From positions 62,001 to 126,000 of the forward strand of contig NZ_SGVY01000004.1 of assembly GCF_004535825.1 (NCBI RefSeq): a stretch of 64,000 nucleotides of DNA, in the 5' to 3' direction. Shown here in pieces: positions 1-9,731 of this stretch. Made by a program: the position numbers and the translations under genes. The DNA is from Segatella hominis. Its GTDB lineage: Bacteria; Bacteroidota; Bacteroidia; Bacteroidales; Bacteroidaceae. Position 1 is the stretch's first letter. Every line of letters starts with the position of its first letter. The notes under the pieces were generated by a model. It made no database searches. It was not told the DNA's origin and worked only from the letters and a program-made list of their open reading frames with translations.

Positions 1-1647
1 ACCGATCTTCTGCTGAAGACCCTGAGCCTTCTCTTCACGGATGTCAGAAATCAGGTTGAACCCTGCCTTGCGGAGCACGTATGCCCAATCCTCTGGCACG
101 CCAATCTCAGCCCATTCCTTGATAGTACTCTGTGGCATCTTCTTCTCTGGCTTCATCTGAGGGAAGAACAAAACCTCCTGGATGAAGGTCTTGCCTGTCA
201 TCAACATGACGAGACGGTCGATACCGATACCGATACCTGATGTAGGAGGCATACCATACTGGAGGGCACGGAGGAAGTCCTGATCGATGATCATCGCCTC
301 ATCATCTCCCTTGTCAGCCAACTTCATCTGGTCGATGAAACGCTCTTCCTGGTCGATTGGGTCGTTGAGCTCAGAGTATGCATTGGCAAGCTCCTTACCG
401 TTAACCATCAACTCGAAACGCTCGGTCAAGCCTGGCTTAGAACGGTGCATCTTGGTCAATGGAGACATCTCTACAGGATAGTCGGTGATGAAAGTAGGCT
501 GGAGGAAAGTACCCTCGCAGAACTCACCGAAGAGCTCGTCGATCAACTTACCCTTACCCATGGTCTCATCTACATCCATGCCCTTCTCCTTACAGAATGC
601 GCGGATTTCTTCCTCTGTCTTGCCGTTGCAATCGAAACCAGTCTTTTCCTTGATGGCATCGAGGATAGGAAGACGGCGATATGGAGCCTTGAAGCTAATG
701 ATGTTACCATCTATCTCGCGTTCTGGCTTTCCATTGACTGCGATACAGATAGTCTCGAGCAATTTCTCAGTGAATGACATCATCCAGTTGTAGTCCTTGT
801 ACTGAACATAAAGTTCCATACAGGTGAACTCTGGGTTGTGGTTACGGTCCATACCCTCGTTACGGAAGTTCTTGCCAATCTCATAAACACCCTCGAAACC
901 ACCTACGATAAGGCGCTTCAGATAAAGCTCAGTAGCGATACGCATATACATATCCTGATCGAGCGCATTGAAGTGAGTGATGAATGGGCGGGCAGAAGCA
1001 CCACCAGCGATGCTCTGGAGAGTAGGAGTCTCCACCTCTGTATAACCAGCGTTGTCGAGAACGCTGCGGAGTGTACGGAGAACAGTAGCACGCTGCAAGA
1101 AAGTATCCTTTACGCCATCGTTGACGATGAGGTCAACATAGCGCTGACGATAGCGCAACTCAGGGTCGTCGAACTTGTCGTAAGCAACACCATCCTTATA
1201 TTTTACGATAGGGAGTGGTTTCAAACTCTTAGAGAGCAGGCACAGTTCCTTGGCGTGAACTGAAATCTCGCCAGTCTGTGTGCGGAAAACAAAACCCTTT
1301 ACACCGATGAAGTCACCGATGTCGAGAAGTTTCTTGAAAACAGTATTATAAAGGTCTTTGTTCTCGTCTGGACAAATCTCGTCGCGTGCGATATAGACCT
1401 GGATTCTTCCCTTTGAGTCCTGCAACTCTGCGAAGCTGGCTTTACCCATTACGCGTCGGCCCATCATACGACCTGCGATGACTACCTGGCGTGGCTCTTC
1501 CTCGTCTTTGAATTCAGCTTTGATATCAGTGCTGAATGCATTGGTTGGAAACTCTGCAGCTGGGTATGGATCAATGCCCATCTCGCGCAATGTTTGAAGA
1601 CTTTGTCTGCGAACGATTTCCTGTTCGCTTAACTCTAAAATGTTCAT
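1..1647 (-). CDS. lysS: Lysine--tRNA ligase, class II (C-terminus cut by window edge)
   Basis: Charges tRNA-Lys with lysine in the cytoplasm. The frame is open from the ATG at 1647 to the window edge, giving 549 codons. Bacterial class II LysRS is usually 500-580 residues, so only a short C-terminal piece should be missing. The first ~170 residues form the anticodon-binding OB-fold region ([15 protein letters not shown]). The class II core follows with a motif 1-like helix, motif 2 ([15 protein letters not shown]) and motif 3 (GIGIGIDRL, around residue 470). A weak TAnnTTTG element lies about 40 nt upstream. Identity is clear; only the end is unseen. Confidence 0.96.
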   Translation of the reverse strand, partial: MNILELSEQEIVRRQSLQTLREMGIDPYPAAEFPTNAFSTDIKAEFKDEEEPRQVVIAGRMMGRRVMGKASFAELQDSKGRIQVYIARDEICPDENKDLYNTVFKKLLDIGDFIGVKGFVFRTQTGEISVHAKELCLLSKSLKPLPIVKYKDGVAYDKFDDPELRYRQRYVDLIVNDGVKDTFLQRATVLRTLRSVLDNAGYTEVETPTLQSIAGGASARPFITHFNALDQDMYMRIATELYLKRLIVGGFEGVYEIGKNFRNEGMDRNHNPEFTCMELYVQYKDYNWMMSFTEKLLETICIAVNGKPEREIDGNIISFKAPYRRLPILDAIKEKTGFDCNGKTEEEIRAFCKEKGMDVDETMGKGKLIDELFGEFCEGTFLQPTFITDYPVEMSPLTKMHRSKPGLTERFELMVNGKELANAYSELNDPIDQEERFIDQMKLADKGDDEAMIIDQDFLRALQYGMPPTSGIGIGIDRLVMLMTGKTFIQEVLFFPQMKPEKKMPQSTIKEWAEIGVPEDWAYVLRKAGFNLISDIREEKAQGLQQKIG

Positions 1648-1685
1648 ATTCTATTTAGATATATCTAATTTTGTTATTCTGTCTG

Positions 1686-1693
1686 CAAAAATA
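1686..1693 (-). promoter_or_regulatory. Candidate -7 element for lysS
   Basis: On the minus strand this reads TATTTTTG, which matches the Bacteroidota -7 consensus TAnnTTTG, 39 nt before the lysS ATG. No good TTTG -33 element is seen at 19-21 nt. The rest of the 124-nt gap (1648-1771) is AT-rich, with nothing else recognised. Confidence 0.4.
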
Positions 1694-1771
1694 CAAATAA
1701 TTTTCTGAACTCCACTTTATTTTTATGCTTTTTAATATAATAAGTCGGAAATAGTTGTGCAAACATTTGCA

Positions 1772-2974
1772 TTATAGCTTAATGAAAATCTTCTTTTGGT
1801 ACATCCAGATGCCCATCGCTGCATGAATGGCAACAAAAAACAGGGCATAGGTGAGGGAAACCAGATACTCGTCTGAAATGACATTCCTGATGAGGCCTAA
1901 CAGGTCGTCCTTGATGCCGTATGTTCCGAAAACGATGGCAAGGAACTCGCTCAGGACATAAAGAAAAAGTGGATTCATTCCGAATGACAGAAACAGAACT
2001 GTTATCGGATTCTCCTTTGTTTTTATCGTCTTTCCTTCTGTATTTGCTTCATTCTTTCCTTCTGTATTTGCTTCATTCTTTCCTTCTGTATTTGCTTCAT
2101 TCTTTCCTTCCGCATTTGCTTCATTCTTTCCTTCTGCACTGATTTCACCCCTGTCAATCCATTGGATGAGCAGACTCAAAATCCAGGCAGCAAAACCACA
2201 GGTCACAAATACATAGCTTGGACTCCATATTCTCTTATTGATGCCGAAACCAATCAAGGAAAGGAAGAAACCAAGAATGAGCATGACAAGACCACTGATT
2301 TTCAAAAACTTAATTTTGGAATGAACGTTCTGGCCTGCAATGCTGATGTATTTGCAACAGAGGAAACCTATCATCGTATGGGCGATGGCTGGCAATGTGC
2401 TCAGCAGTCCTTCGGGATCTACCGGACTCTTATGATAGAGGTGATCGTAGCCGAAAAAATGGAGATCTGCCTGGGCGATGATGTTGACTGATGCATCGTA
2501 GGCATAACCGTTGCCGAAAGCTAAGATGCCCATATAGACTATGATGATGCCGAGGATGATATGGACAAAATACCGTTGGTTGATATGGATGGCCAACAGG
2601 GATACAATGCCATAACAGAGGGCTATGCGCTGTAAGACTGCCCATATACGCAGATGCGCAAAGTCTAATCCATTACCCGAACAAATCATATCAAACCAGT
2701 TGATACTGAGTCCGATAAGGAAAAGCAAGATGGTGCGTTTTGCGATTTTTCTGTAGATAATTAGCGAGGGCTTAAACTCCGTCTTTCTCAAAGACAGATA
2801 GGTGGACATACCCATCATGAAGAGGAAGAAAGGAAAGACCAGGTCGCAGGGAGTCAAGCCGTTCCACTTGCTATGCGTCAGAATATGATAGTTCTGTTCA
2901 CCGCCATTATTGACCAATATCATGAGGGCTACTGTGAGCCCTCGCATGATATCCAGAGATTTGAGTCTGATCAT
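1772..2974 (-). CDS. HGSNAT-like (DUF5009 / NagX-type) membrane acyltransferase
   Basis: Predicted multi-pass inner-membrane protein of 400 residues, about ten hydrophobic segments. Residues 30-56 carry THSKWNGLTPCDLVFPFF and MMG, which closely resemble the loop of human heparan-alpha-glucosaminide N-acetyltransferase holding its active-site histidine; His34 is the likely equivalent. The family is thought to move acetyl groups across a membrane onto glucosamine sugars, but bacterial members are poorly characterised. It starts 36 nt after the GH89 gene, so the two are probably co-transcribed. A loop at about residues 276-316 is an in-frame 8-residue tandem repeat (EGKNEANT), unlike the rest of the protein. 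The substrate is inferred. Confidence 0.8.
   Translation of the reverse strand: MIRLKSLDIMRGLTVALMILVNNGGEQNYHILTHSKWNGLTPCDLVFPFFLFMMGMSTYLSLRKTEFKPSLIIYRKIAKRTILLFLIGLSINWFDMICSGNGLDFAHLRIWAVLQRIALCYGIVSLLAIHINQRYFVHIILGIIIVYMGILAFGNGYAYDASVNIIAQADLHFFGYDHLYHKSPVDPEGLLSTLPAIAHTMIGFLCCKYISIAGQNVHSKIKFLKISGLVMLILGFFLSLIGFGINKRIWSPSYVFVTCGFAAWILSLLIQWIDRGEISAEGKNEANAEGKNEANTEGKNEANTEGKNEANTEGKTIKTKENPITVLFLSFGMNPLFLYVLSEFLAIVFGTYGIKDDLLGLIRNVISDEYLVSLTYALFFVAIHAAMGIWMYQKKIFIKL
2031..2150 (-). repeat. 24-bp tandem repeat inside the HGSNAT-like gene
   Basis: Four near-identical 24-bp units (2031-2054, 2055-2078, 2079-2102, 2103-2126) and a diverged fifth (2127-2150). The unit is a multiple of three and encodes EGKNEANT-type octapeptides in a loop between membrane segments, so copy number can change without breaking the frame. 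Confidence 0.93.
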
Positions 2975-3010
2975 AGTTTTCTGGGTGTTTTATCTTGTTC
3001 TTAATATTTC

Positions 3011-5305
3011 TTATCTGATAAAATTGATAACTTCCTTCGCCACTTCCACACAGTCTCCTTCAGGTTGATCACTGTAGGTATTGTGCTGCAGAGTCCATGG
3101 TTCCTCTATAGCATACCAGTCAATTACCGGACCGCCAGGCAATGCCATTTGAAAGAGTTCGGCAGCAGTCTTGTTAGCATTCTTGCCACCGCCTAACGCT
3201 TCGTAATCCACTTGGGTGCTGGCTTTCATCTGGTCTTTTAATGCCTTCATATAGGTACTCCATCTCTTGTAGTAGAAGTCTTTCAGTAAACCTTGCCATT
3301 CCTTGTGTGCATAGTCTCGGAGCCCTCCCTTATCAGCACAGGTGCGGTTTCCCCATGTGGTAATCTGTACACGAGCATTCCATTCATATTGGTCTTTCTC
3401 TGCCGTAGTCTTGCCGATTTTGCGTGCCTGTTCTGTCCAATGTCCCAGACGGAATTCAGAACGGGTGCCTAAGAGTTTGTCCTGCAGGAGAATCATCTTC
3501 AGGAATCGGTCTGCATTCTTGTCAAAGTCTTTACGGGCAAAGGCATTGTAGTCGGCAATCGTCTGCAGGTACTGTTTTCTGCCCTGATCTGCGAGAGCCT
3601 GTCGGCAGATATCCACGAGATCATATTCGTAGTTGTTGTTTCCTTTGTATTTATCAGCTACTTGTGCGAAGAGGATGGCAGCCTGTCGGGTGTCTTCCGG
3701 ATCATAGTAGTTGTGCATTTTCGACCAGCTGGAAACCTGGAAATTGTTTAATGATGGGCGTCCGCAGAAGATGCTCTCATGGGGACCTTGCTGGTTGTTG
3801 CCGAGCGGACAGTTGTAGATGCTTTTTGCAAGCAAAGTCCAGGCTTTCACGATTGTATCATCGTGGACGCCATATCTGGCAAAGCAGTATTCCTGGATCC
3901 ATTCTTCCTTGGTCATCTTCTCCGCTCTCCAAGGCAGTTCGCTCATCAGTTCGAACATCACCGGGTTGTTTTCTGAACCTTCCATCGTAAAGCCCCAGCC
4001 CTTCAGTGAAGAGTTAGTGATGAGTGAAGAATTCTCTTGCTTTTGGGTGTCCGTTTTCCCCGTTCCGAGATAAAAGTTGTTGAGAAGCTGATCCATTCTT
4101 CCATGAAGACCCACGTTTCCGCCAAAGTTCTCCAGAAGACAGAAAAGCCATTGATGCTTGCCGTATCCACCTTCCCGTTTCCAGATACTCGGACTTCCGA
4201 ACATCGGGCGGCATTCAGAGAAGAGGTCGAGTATGAGGAGGTCGCCAACCTTCAGATTTTCTATCATCTGTGGACGTGGATTCTCGGTCCATCCCTGAAC
4301 CACCCACACTGCCTCAGAATTGGCACGCTTCATGGCATCCATCAGCACCTTTCCTGCTTTTCCGTAATCAACGGCAGCATCATCATTGCTTTCGTGGAAA
4401 GGATCCATGGAGTAATAGGAAGCCTTACCGAAGAGATGGGTGAGCTCCTTATAATATAGGTCTGCGATTTCTGCAAATCGGGCATCCGTAGGCGATAGGT
4501 TGGCAGGGCGCTGATAACCATTCCAGCGACCACCATCAGTCACGTTGAGTCCTAACTTTTCTTTGGCGTCATGAGGCATCATACCGCAATAGCCCGGCAA
4601 GACAGGTTTCATACCAAGCTCTTTCATTCTTGCCAATATCTTCTTCTGCAATACTTCCTGTTGCTTGTACCAGTTGAGTGGCAGCGGACCGCCCCATCCC
4701 TCGAGGTTGTTCATTTCCCACCAAGCCAGGAAAGCAGGACCGGCAATGAATTTGCCGACTTCTTCCTCTGTATAGCCTAACTTGAGGAGCATGTTTCTCC
4801 ATACACATTCTTCGCCTACGATGGCAAGCGGCATGTTGATGCCATGCAGAGCCATCCAGTCGATTTCTTTCTGCCAACGGTTCCAGTCCCAGAAAGCCAT
4901 CGAGTAGGAGAAGGTGCAGTAGTTGAAATCATAGCGCAATTTGAGATCTGTCTCATGGCGCTCCTTTTTCTCAACTCGTGGCAATACGGCAGGTATTTTA
5001 GCCGTCATATTGTTCCAGGAGATATGGATGCCGGCATAGTGTTTGAGATACCAGTTGACACCCACGGCAATATTCACCCAAGAGTTGCCCCGGATGATGA
5101 TAGGAGATGAAGTTTTCCTGCTGTTGGAGGAAGGATGAGACTTCTGGTCAATCTCAAAAAAATCTTTGTCTGATTTTACCAGTATGGTCTGAAACTTGCG
5201 TGAAGCGCCTTTGTCAATGCGTTCCAGGATGTCATCTACAGGATTTGCCTGTATGCTCGTAACGGTCAATAGAAATAGGTAGAATAATATTTTTCTCATA
5301 TACAT
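3011..5305 (-). CDS. Alpha-N-acetylglucosaminidase, GH89 family
   Basis: Exported glycosidase of 764 residues, related to human NAGLU, that removes terminal alpha-linked GlcNAc. A signal peptide covers residues 1-20 (RKILFYLFLLTVTSIQA). A short N-terminal domain is followed by the catalytic barrel: FNYCTFSYSMAFWDW (128-142), EIDWMALHGINMPLA (147-161) and GYCGMMPHDAKEKLG. By family alignment, Glu305 (MDPFHES) is the likely acid/base and Glu442 (TMEGSENNP) the nucleophile. A serine-rich insert at about 421-434 comes from a short DNA repeat. It lies 140 nt after aroB and 36 nt before the HGSNAT-like gene. An alternative start is Met3. Confidence 0.92.
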   Translation of the reverse strand: MYMRKILFYLFLLTVTSIQANPVDDILERIDKGASRKFQTILVKSDKDFFEIDQKSHPSSNSRKTSSPIIIRGNSWVNIAVGVNWYLKHYAGIHISWNNMTAKIPAVLPRVEKKERHETDLKLRYDFNYCTFSYSMAFWDWNRWQKEIDWMALHGINMPLAIVGEECVWRNMLLKLGYTEEEVGKFIAGPAFLAWWEMNNLEGWGGPLPLNWYKQQEVLQKKILARMKELGMKPVLPGYCGMMPHDAKEKLGLNVTDGGRWNGYQRPANLSPTDARFAEIADLYYKELTHLFGKASYYSMDPFHESNDDAAVDYGKAGKVLMDAMKRANSEAVWVVQGWTENPRPQMIENLKVGDLLILDLFSECRPMFGSPSIWKREGGYGKHQWLFCLLENFGGNVGLHGRMDQLLNNFYLGTGKTDTQKQENSSLITNSSLKGWGFTMEGSENNPVMFELMSELPWRAEKMTKEEWIQEYCFARYGVHDDTIVKAWTLLAKSIYNCPLGNNQQGPHESIFCGRPSLNNFQVSSWSKMHNYYDPEDTRQAAILFAQVADKYKGNNNYEYDLVDICRQALADQGRKQYLQTIADYNAFARKDFDKNADRFLKMILLQDKLLGTRSEFRLGHWTEQARKIGKTTAEKDQYEWNARVQITTWGNRTCADKGGLRDYAHKEWQGLLKDFYYKRWSTYMKALKDQMKASTQVDYEALGGGKNANKTAAELFQMALPGGPVIDWYAIEEPWTLQHNTYSDQPEGDCVEVAKEVINFIR
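4005..4031 (-). repeat. Short word repeat forming an in-frame insert in the GH89 gene
   Basis: Three 9-bp words; the first and third (AGTGAAGAG, AGTGAAGAA on the plus strand) differ by one base. They encode NSSL-IT-NSSL just before the GGWGFTMEGSENNP-like nucleophile region. The composition resembles short-word repeats seen in gaps between genes here, and the surrounding QKQE/NSSL stretch looks like an insertion in the GH89 fold. Confidence 0.65.
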
Positions 5306-5375
5306 TATATAAATATAGGTTTAACATGATGATGAAAAGGTCTCATATTTGAATATAGAAAAGGTCTAAAATATA

Positions 5376-5437
5376 AATGTTGAAGAGTTTGTGTATCTTC
5401 ATTCTTCCTTCTGCTGATACACATTCTCTCCAACATT
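5376..5437 (-). terminator. Imperfect inverted repeat after aroB
   Basis: Arms of 23 nt (5376-5398 and 5415-5437) pair with three mismatches, starting 9 nt after the aroB stop. It could form a long hairpin followed by an AT-rich stretch, but there is no clean T-run. Beyond it, 5334-5380 holds a decayed 24-nt direct repeat (GAAAAGGTCT twice) in the leader of the GH89 gene. Confidence 0.5.
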
Positions 5438-5445
5438 TCATAAGA

Positions 5446-6492
5446 TTATCCTTCTCTGAAGAAATCCAGTGCTTCCTTGATTTCGTCCATGGTAGCCGTC
5501 TGGTTGATGCGGATGTCACCGATGCCTCCCAAGAGGGTGAAGTTGATGATGCCGTTCTGGTTTTTCTTATCGTGGTGCATCAACTCTATCAGTTCATCGT
5601 AGTCATCACAGGTGATAGGCAATGTGCCGTAGTATTCCTTGATGAAACTTACGGTCTGTCTCATCTTTTCGGTAGGGAAACCTGTATGTGTGGCACTGAG
5701 ATATAGTTCGCAGATCATACCGAAAGCAACCGCATGACCATGCAGGATAGGCTTGCGCTTCAAGGCCCAACTCTCAAAGGCATGACCGAAGGTGTGTCCT
5801 AAGTTCAGTGCCTTGCGGATACCATGCTCATGAGGATCTTCTTCTACGATGCGTTCCTTTACCTTCACGCTGTCAGCCACCATTTGCTGCAGATGCTTTA
5901 AATCAGGATTTGCCAAATCGAAGGTAATCAGTTCCTTCCACATATCCTCCGTTGAGATGAGTCCGTGCTTCAACATCTCTGCATAGCCAGAACAGATGTT
6001 CTCGGCATCCAGACTGCGCAGAAATTCCGTGTCGAGGATGACAAACTTAGAATCGTTGAATACACCTATCTCATTCTTCAGTCCGTTGAAGTTGATACCC
6101 GTCTTACCGCCAACCGATGCATCCACCATGGCAAGCAGGGTAGTAGGGATATTGATGAAGTTGATGCCGCGTTTGAAGGTGGAAGCAGCAAAACCGCCGA
6201 GGTCAGTTACCATGCCGCCACCGAGATTGATGAGACAAGAGTGTCGTGAACCGCCACCATCGCCGAGTGATTTCCATACATGTGCTATTGTTTCCAGGTC
6301 CTTATGGGTGTCTGTAGCACCTATCGTGATGACCTGTGCATTTTTCAGCGTAAAGAATCCCTGGATGACCGGAAGGCATTTTTCCTTCGTCACCTCATCG
6401 ACAAGGATAAAAATCTTGTCGTGCTCGCATTCAGTGAGTGCATTGGCAATCTCACTCTCCAGATGAGTAGATATGATAATTCTCTGATTCAT
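5446..6492 (-). CDS. aroB: 3-dehydroquinate synthase
   Basis: Second step of the shikimate pathway: converts DAHP to 3-dehydroquinate, using NAD+ and a divalent metal. At 348 residues it has family length. Visible are the NAD-binding GGGMVTDLGGF segment, IPTTLLAMVDASVGGKTG, and the metal-binding residues E in SGYAEMLKHG and the His pairs in NLGHTFGHAFE and PILHGHAVAFGM. Its neighbour GH89 is unrelated in function; aroE lies 35 kb away in the window. A TAnnTTTG element sits 24-31 nt upstream of the start. Confidence 0.96.
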   Translation of the reverse strand: MNQRIIISTHLESEIANALTECEHDKIFILVDEVTKEKCLPVIQGFFTLKNAQVITIGATDTHKDLETIAHVWKSLGDGGGSRHSCLINLGGGMVTDLGGFAASTFKRGINFINIPTTLLAMVDASVGGKTGINFNGLKNEIGVFNDSKFVILDTEFLRSLDAENICSGYAEMLKHGLISTEDMWKELITFDLANPDLKHLQQMVADSVKVKERIVEEDPHEHGIRKALNLGHTFGHAFESWALKRKPILHGHAVAFGMICELYLSATHTGFPTEKMRQTVSFIKEYYGTLPITCDDYDELIELMHHDKKNQNGIINFTLLGGIGDIRINQTATMDEIKEALDFFREG

Positions 6493-6515
6493 AACAAAAA
6501 CGTTTAATAATGTTG

Positions 6516-6523
6516 CAAAGGTA
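6516..6523 (-). promoter_or_regulatory. Candidate -7 element for aroB
   Basis: Minus strand TACCTTTG, a consensus Bacteroidota -7 element, 24 nt before the aroB ATG. A TTTG lies 23 nt further upstream, slightly beyond the usual spacing. Confidence 0.55.
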
Positions 6524-6598
6524 CGTTAAAAAACTGACTTATACGGCAAAAAATCCTATTTTTTTTGATTGTTTACTCTATATTTGGCATAAAAATAG

Positions 6599-6606
6599 TA
6601 TTTTTG
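6599..6606 (+). promoter_or_regulatory. Candidate -7 element for the outer-membrane protein gene
   Basis: TATTTTTG about 58 nt before the ATG at 6664. A second match, TATATTTG, lies at 6579-6586. Neither has a well-spaced TTTG, so which one is used is uncertain. Confidence 0.4.
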
Positions 6607-6663
6607 TTTAAACCTTGTATAATTATGTACGTCAAAAAGGCAAATCAAAAATAACTTATTGCA

Positions 6664-9606
6664 ATGAAAAAATCAATTTTGATGATGCTGTTGCTTTTGG
6701 TCTCAATAGCATCGTTTGCTCAGGAACGCTTGGTAAGCGGAGCGATTATCGACCGGGATACCAAGGATCCTGTAGAGCAGGTGACCGTCCAGTTGCTCAA
6801 AACTGATAGTACCTATGTGACGGGTGCCATCAGCAACGAGAAAGGTCTTTTCCATCTGAATGCGCCTGAAAATGGCAAGTATCTTCTGAAGATTACGAGT
6901 GTAGGATATAAGCCTACCGTGAAGCGCGTGGTCATCGAACAGGACAAGAATCTGGCGTTGGGTAATGTCGTTGTCGGTGCTGATGCCATCATGCTGAAAG
7001 GAGCTGTGGTTACCGCTATGGCTCAGAAAGTAACGCTCAAGGAGGATACCTTCGTATATAACTCAGCAGCCTACCGTACGCCGGAAGGTTCGGTGGTGGA
7101 AGAACTCGTGAAGCGTCTGCCGGGTGCTGAGGTGAGCGATGACGGTACCATCAAAATCAATGGTAAGGAGGTGAAGAAAATCCTCGTTGACGGCAAGGAG
7201 TTCATGACGGGAGATACCAAGACTGCCCTCAAGAACCTGCCTACCAGCATCATCGATAAAATCAAGGCTTACGATGAGAAAAGTGATCTCTCGAAGGTGA
7301 CGGGTATTGATGATGGTGAGGAACAGACCGTGCTCGACTTCAATGTGAAGAAGGGTATGAACAAGGGTTTGATGTCTAATATCGACCTCGGTATAGGTAA
7401 TAAAAATAGGTATAGTGCCAGAGGTATGGGTGGATATTTCAACAGTAATAACCGCTTTATGCTTTTCGGTAATGCCAATAATACCAGTGACCGTGGCTTC
7501 AGTGGCGGTGGGCCAAGACGTGGCTTTGGTGGTGGCAATGGATTGAATGCAAGCAAGATGCTGGCAGCCAACTATAATTATGAGGAGAAGAATAAATTCA
7601 AATTTAATACATCTCTTCGCTGGAATCACAGTGATGGTGATGTATGGAGTCGTCGTTCCAGTGAGAACTTCATGGGAAGCAGTTCCTCTTTCTCCAACAG
7701 TCTGAACCAGAATTTCTCTCGCAGTGACAGTTGGAATGGTAATATCCGTCTGGAGTGGATGCCGGATACAATGACCAACATTCTCTTCCGTCCTTCTATC
7801 TCATGGACTACTAATGATAGCCGCAGCACGGGGCTTTCTGCATCGTTCAATCAGGATCCGTACCAATATACCGAAGACCCTCTTTCTGATGAGGGCATAG
7901 AAAAGATGGATGAAGTGGATGCTGTGATCAACAGACAGAATTCTGTAAGCTTGAGTAATTCCAAGAACAACAACATCCGCGGCATGCTCCAGTTGAATCG
8001 TAAACTCAACAATAAAGGACGTAACGTAACCCTCCGTATGGATGCCAAATATACCGATAAGGACAGTAAGAGCATCTCCCTGCAGAATGCTCATCTTTAT
8101 CTGGTACAGAATGAAGCTGGCTTGGATTCCACATATCAGACCAACCGCTATAATCTGACTCCTTCCAAGGATTACAGTTACAGTGCTCAGGCCACCTATA
8201 GCGAACCGCTCTGGAAGGCCACCTTCCTCCAGTTCAGCTATAAGTTCACCTACAGCTACTCCAAGGGTGACCGCAGCACCTACGATTTCAGTAAATATAG
8301 TTTTGATGGAATCAATCCAGAATACGGAGCGTGGGGCAATTATCTTGGCCGTCTGGATGGCGAACTGGGTGACTATCGAGATGACAAACTGAGCCGCTAT
8401 TCAGAGTATAGAAACTATACCCATGATATTCAGGTGATGATGCGCTTCATCCGTCAGAAGTATAATCTGAACTTCGGTGTGATGATCCAGCCTCAGCGTT
8501 CCAAGTTCATACAGGATTATCAGGGCAAATATGTAGATACGGTGCGCACGGTGACCAACGTCAGTCCGACCCTTGATTTCCGTTACCGATTCTCCAAGAT
8601 GAGCAATCTGCGTGTCAACTATCGAGGAACGACTTCACAGCCAAGCATCTCTCAGTTGCTTGATATCACAGATAACAGCGATCCGCTGAACATCTCGAAG
8701 GGTAACCCTGGCTTGAAGCCATCGTTCACTCAGAACTTCCGATTGTTCTACAACAATTTCGTTCAGAATCACAACAAGGGTGTGATGACCTATATCAATT
8801 TCTCTACGACCAGCAATAGCATCAGCAATAAGGTGACCTACGATGAGACGACTGGTGGAAGAATCACCCGACCTGAGAATATCAATGGCAACTGGAATGT
8901 GATGGGAGCCTTTATGTTCAACTGTTCTATCGACAGTGCTGGTGTATGGAATATCAATACCGATACCAATTTGGGTTATAATCACTATGTGAGTTATCTG
9001 AGTCTCGACAAGTCGCAGGATTCCCAAAAGAATACCACCCAGAATACCACGTGGAATGAGCGTCTCTCTCTGAGTTATCGCAATGATTGGTTGGAATTGT
9101 CACTCGATGGAACATTGGCTTACAATCATGCCAAGAACAAGTTGCAGCCTAACAGCAACCTGGATACCTGGCAGTTCTCTTATGGACCTTCGATGACATT
9201 GACCGCTCCTTGGGGCACAAGTTTGAATACCAGTCTCTCCTGCAGCAGTCGTCGCGGCTATTCCGATGCATCGATGAATACCGATGAGTTTGTGTGGAAT
9301 GCTCAACTTTCACAGGGATTCCTGAAGGGTAAGCCTCTCACCGTGATGCTTCAGTTCTACGATCTGTTGCACCAGCAGAGTACCTTCTCGAGAGCGATTT
9401 CATCCGTTTCGCGTACGGATACGGAATACAATGCCATCAACTCTTATGCGATGCTTCACGTAGTATATCGCATGAATCTCTTCGGAGGCAAGGATGCACG
9501 CAAGGAAAATCGTGGGGAAGGTCCAGGTGGACGTCCTGATTTCCGTGGTCGCCCATTTAATGGAAGTGGTCGTCCAATGGGTCCTCCTCCAGGACGTTTC
9601 TTTTAA
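6664..9606 (+). CDS. TonB-receptor-like outer membrane beta-barrel protein
   Basis: Outer-membrane protein of 980 residues. A signal peptide (MKKSILMMLLLLVSIASFAQ) is followed by a carboxypeptidase-regulatory-like beta-sandwich at about 22-100 (RLVSGAIIDRDTKDPVEQVTVQLL) and a plug-like section (YRTPEGSVVEELVKRLPGAEVSDDG), then a long barrel rich in aromatic and asparagine residues. This matches the OMP_b-brl_3 group, close to TonB-dependent receptors but without an obvious SusC-type plug or SusD partner. The last ~35 residues are Gly/Pro/Arg-rich (RPMGPPPGRFF) and still end in Phe, as outer-membrane proteins often do. The transported substrate is unknown. It is followed by a strong terminator. 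Confidence 0.85.
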   Translation: MKKSILMMLLLLVSIASFAQERLVSGAIIDRDTKDPVEQVTVQLLKTDSTYVTGAISNEKGLFHLNAPENGKYLLKITSVGYKPTVKRVVIEQDKNLALGNVVVGADAIMLKGAVVTAMAQKVTLKEDTFVYNSAAYRTPEGSVVEELVKRLPGAEVSDDGTIKINGKEVKKILVDGKEFMTGDTKTALKNLPTSIIDKIKAYDEKSDLSKVTGIDDGEEQTVLDFNVKKGMNKGLMSNIDLGIGNKNRYSARGMGGYFNSNNRFMLFGNANNTSDRGFSGGGPRRGFGGGNGLNASKMLAANYNYEEKNKFKFNTSLRWNHSDGDVWSRRSSENFMGSSSSFSNSLNQNFSRSDSWNGNIRLEWMPDTMTNILFRPSISWTTNDSRSTGLSASFNQDPYQYTEDPLSDEGIEKMDEVDAVINRQNSVSLSNSKNNNIRGMLQLNRKLNNKGRNVTLRMDAKYTDKDSKSISLQNAHLYLVQNEAGLDSTYQTNRYNLTPSKDYSYSAQATYSEPLWKATFLQFSYKFTYSYSKGDRSTYDFSKYSFDGINPEYGAWGNYLGRLDGELGDYRDDKLSRYSEYRNYTHDIQVMMRFIRQKYNLNFGVMIQPQRSKFIQDYQGKYVDTVRTVTNVSPTLDFRYRFSKMSNLRVNYRGTTSQPSISQLLDITDNSDPLNISKGNPGLKPSFTQNFRLFYNNFVQNHNKGVMTYINFSTTSNSISNKVTYDETTGGRITRPENINGNWNVMGAFMFNCSIDSAGVWNINTDTNLGYNHYVSYLSLDKSQDSQKNTTQNTTWNERLSLSYRNDWLELSLDGTLAYNHAKNKLQPNSNLDTWQFSYGPSMTLTAPWGTSLNTSLSCSSRRGYSDASMNTDEFVWNAQLSQGFLKGKPLTVMLQFYDLLHQQSTFSRAISSVSRTDTEYNAINSYAMLHVVYRMNLFGGKDARKENRGEGPGGRPDFRGRPFNGSGRPMGPPPGRFF

Positions 9607-9685
9607 TAGAATTTTTTAGGAGATAACTGAACTTTCGAGTCTTTAAGACGATAAGAAATAATTTAGGTATGGCTTTATAAAAGCT

Positions 9686-9730
9686 GAACAGCCGCTTTCT
9701 CATGTGTTCGAGAAGCGGCTGTTCTTATTT
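9686..9730 (+). terminator. Intrinsic terminator between outer-membrane protein gene and sulP
   Basis: Arms 9686-9701 and 9710-9724 pair over 15 bp with one bulged base, followed by TTATTTTTTTAG. It lies between convergent genes and probably ends transcription on the plus strand, perhaps also on the minus strand. Confidence 0.85.
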
Positions 9731-9731
9731 T

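Noticed and set aside
2031-2150. Tandem units considered as a CRISPR array
   Set aside because: Units are adjacent with no spacers, and encode an in-frame octapeptide repeat.
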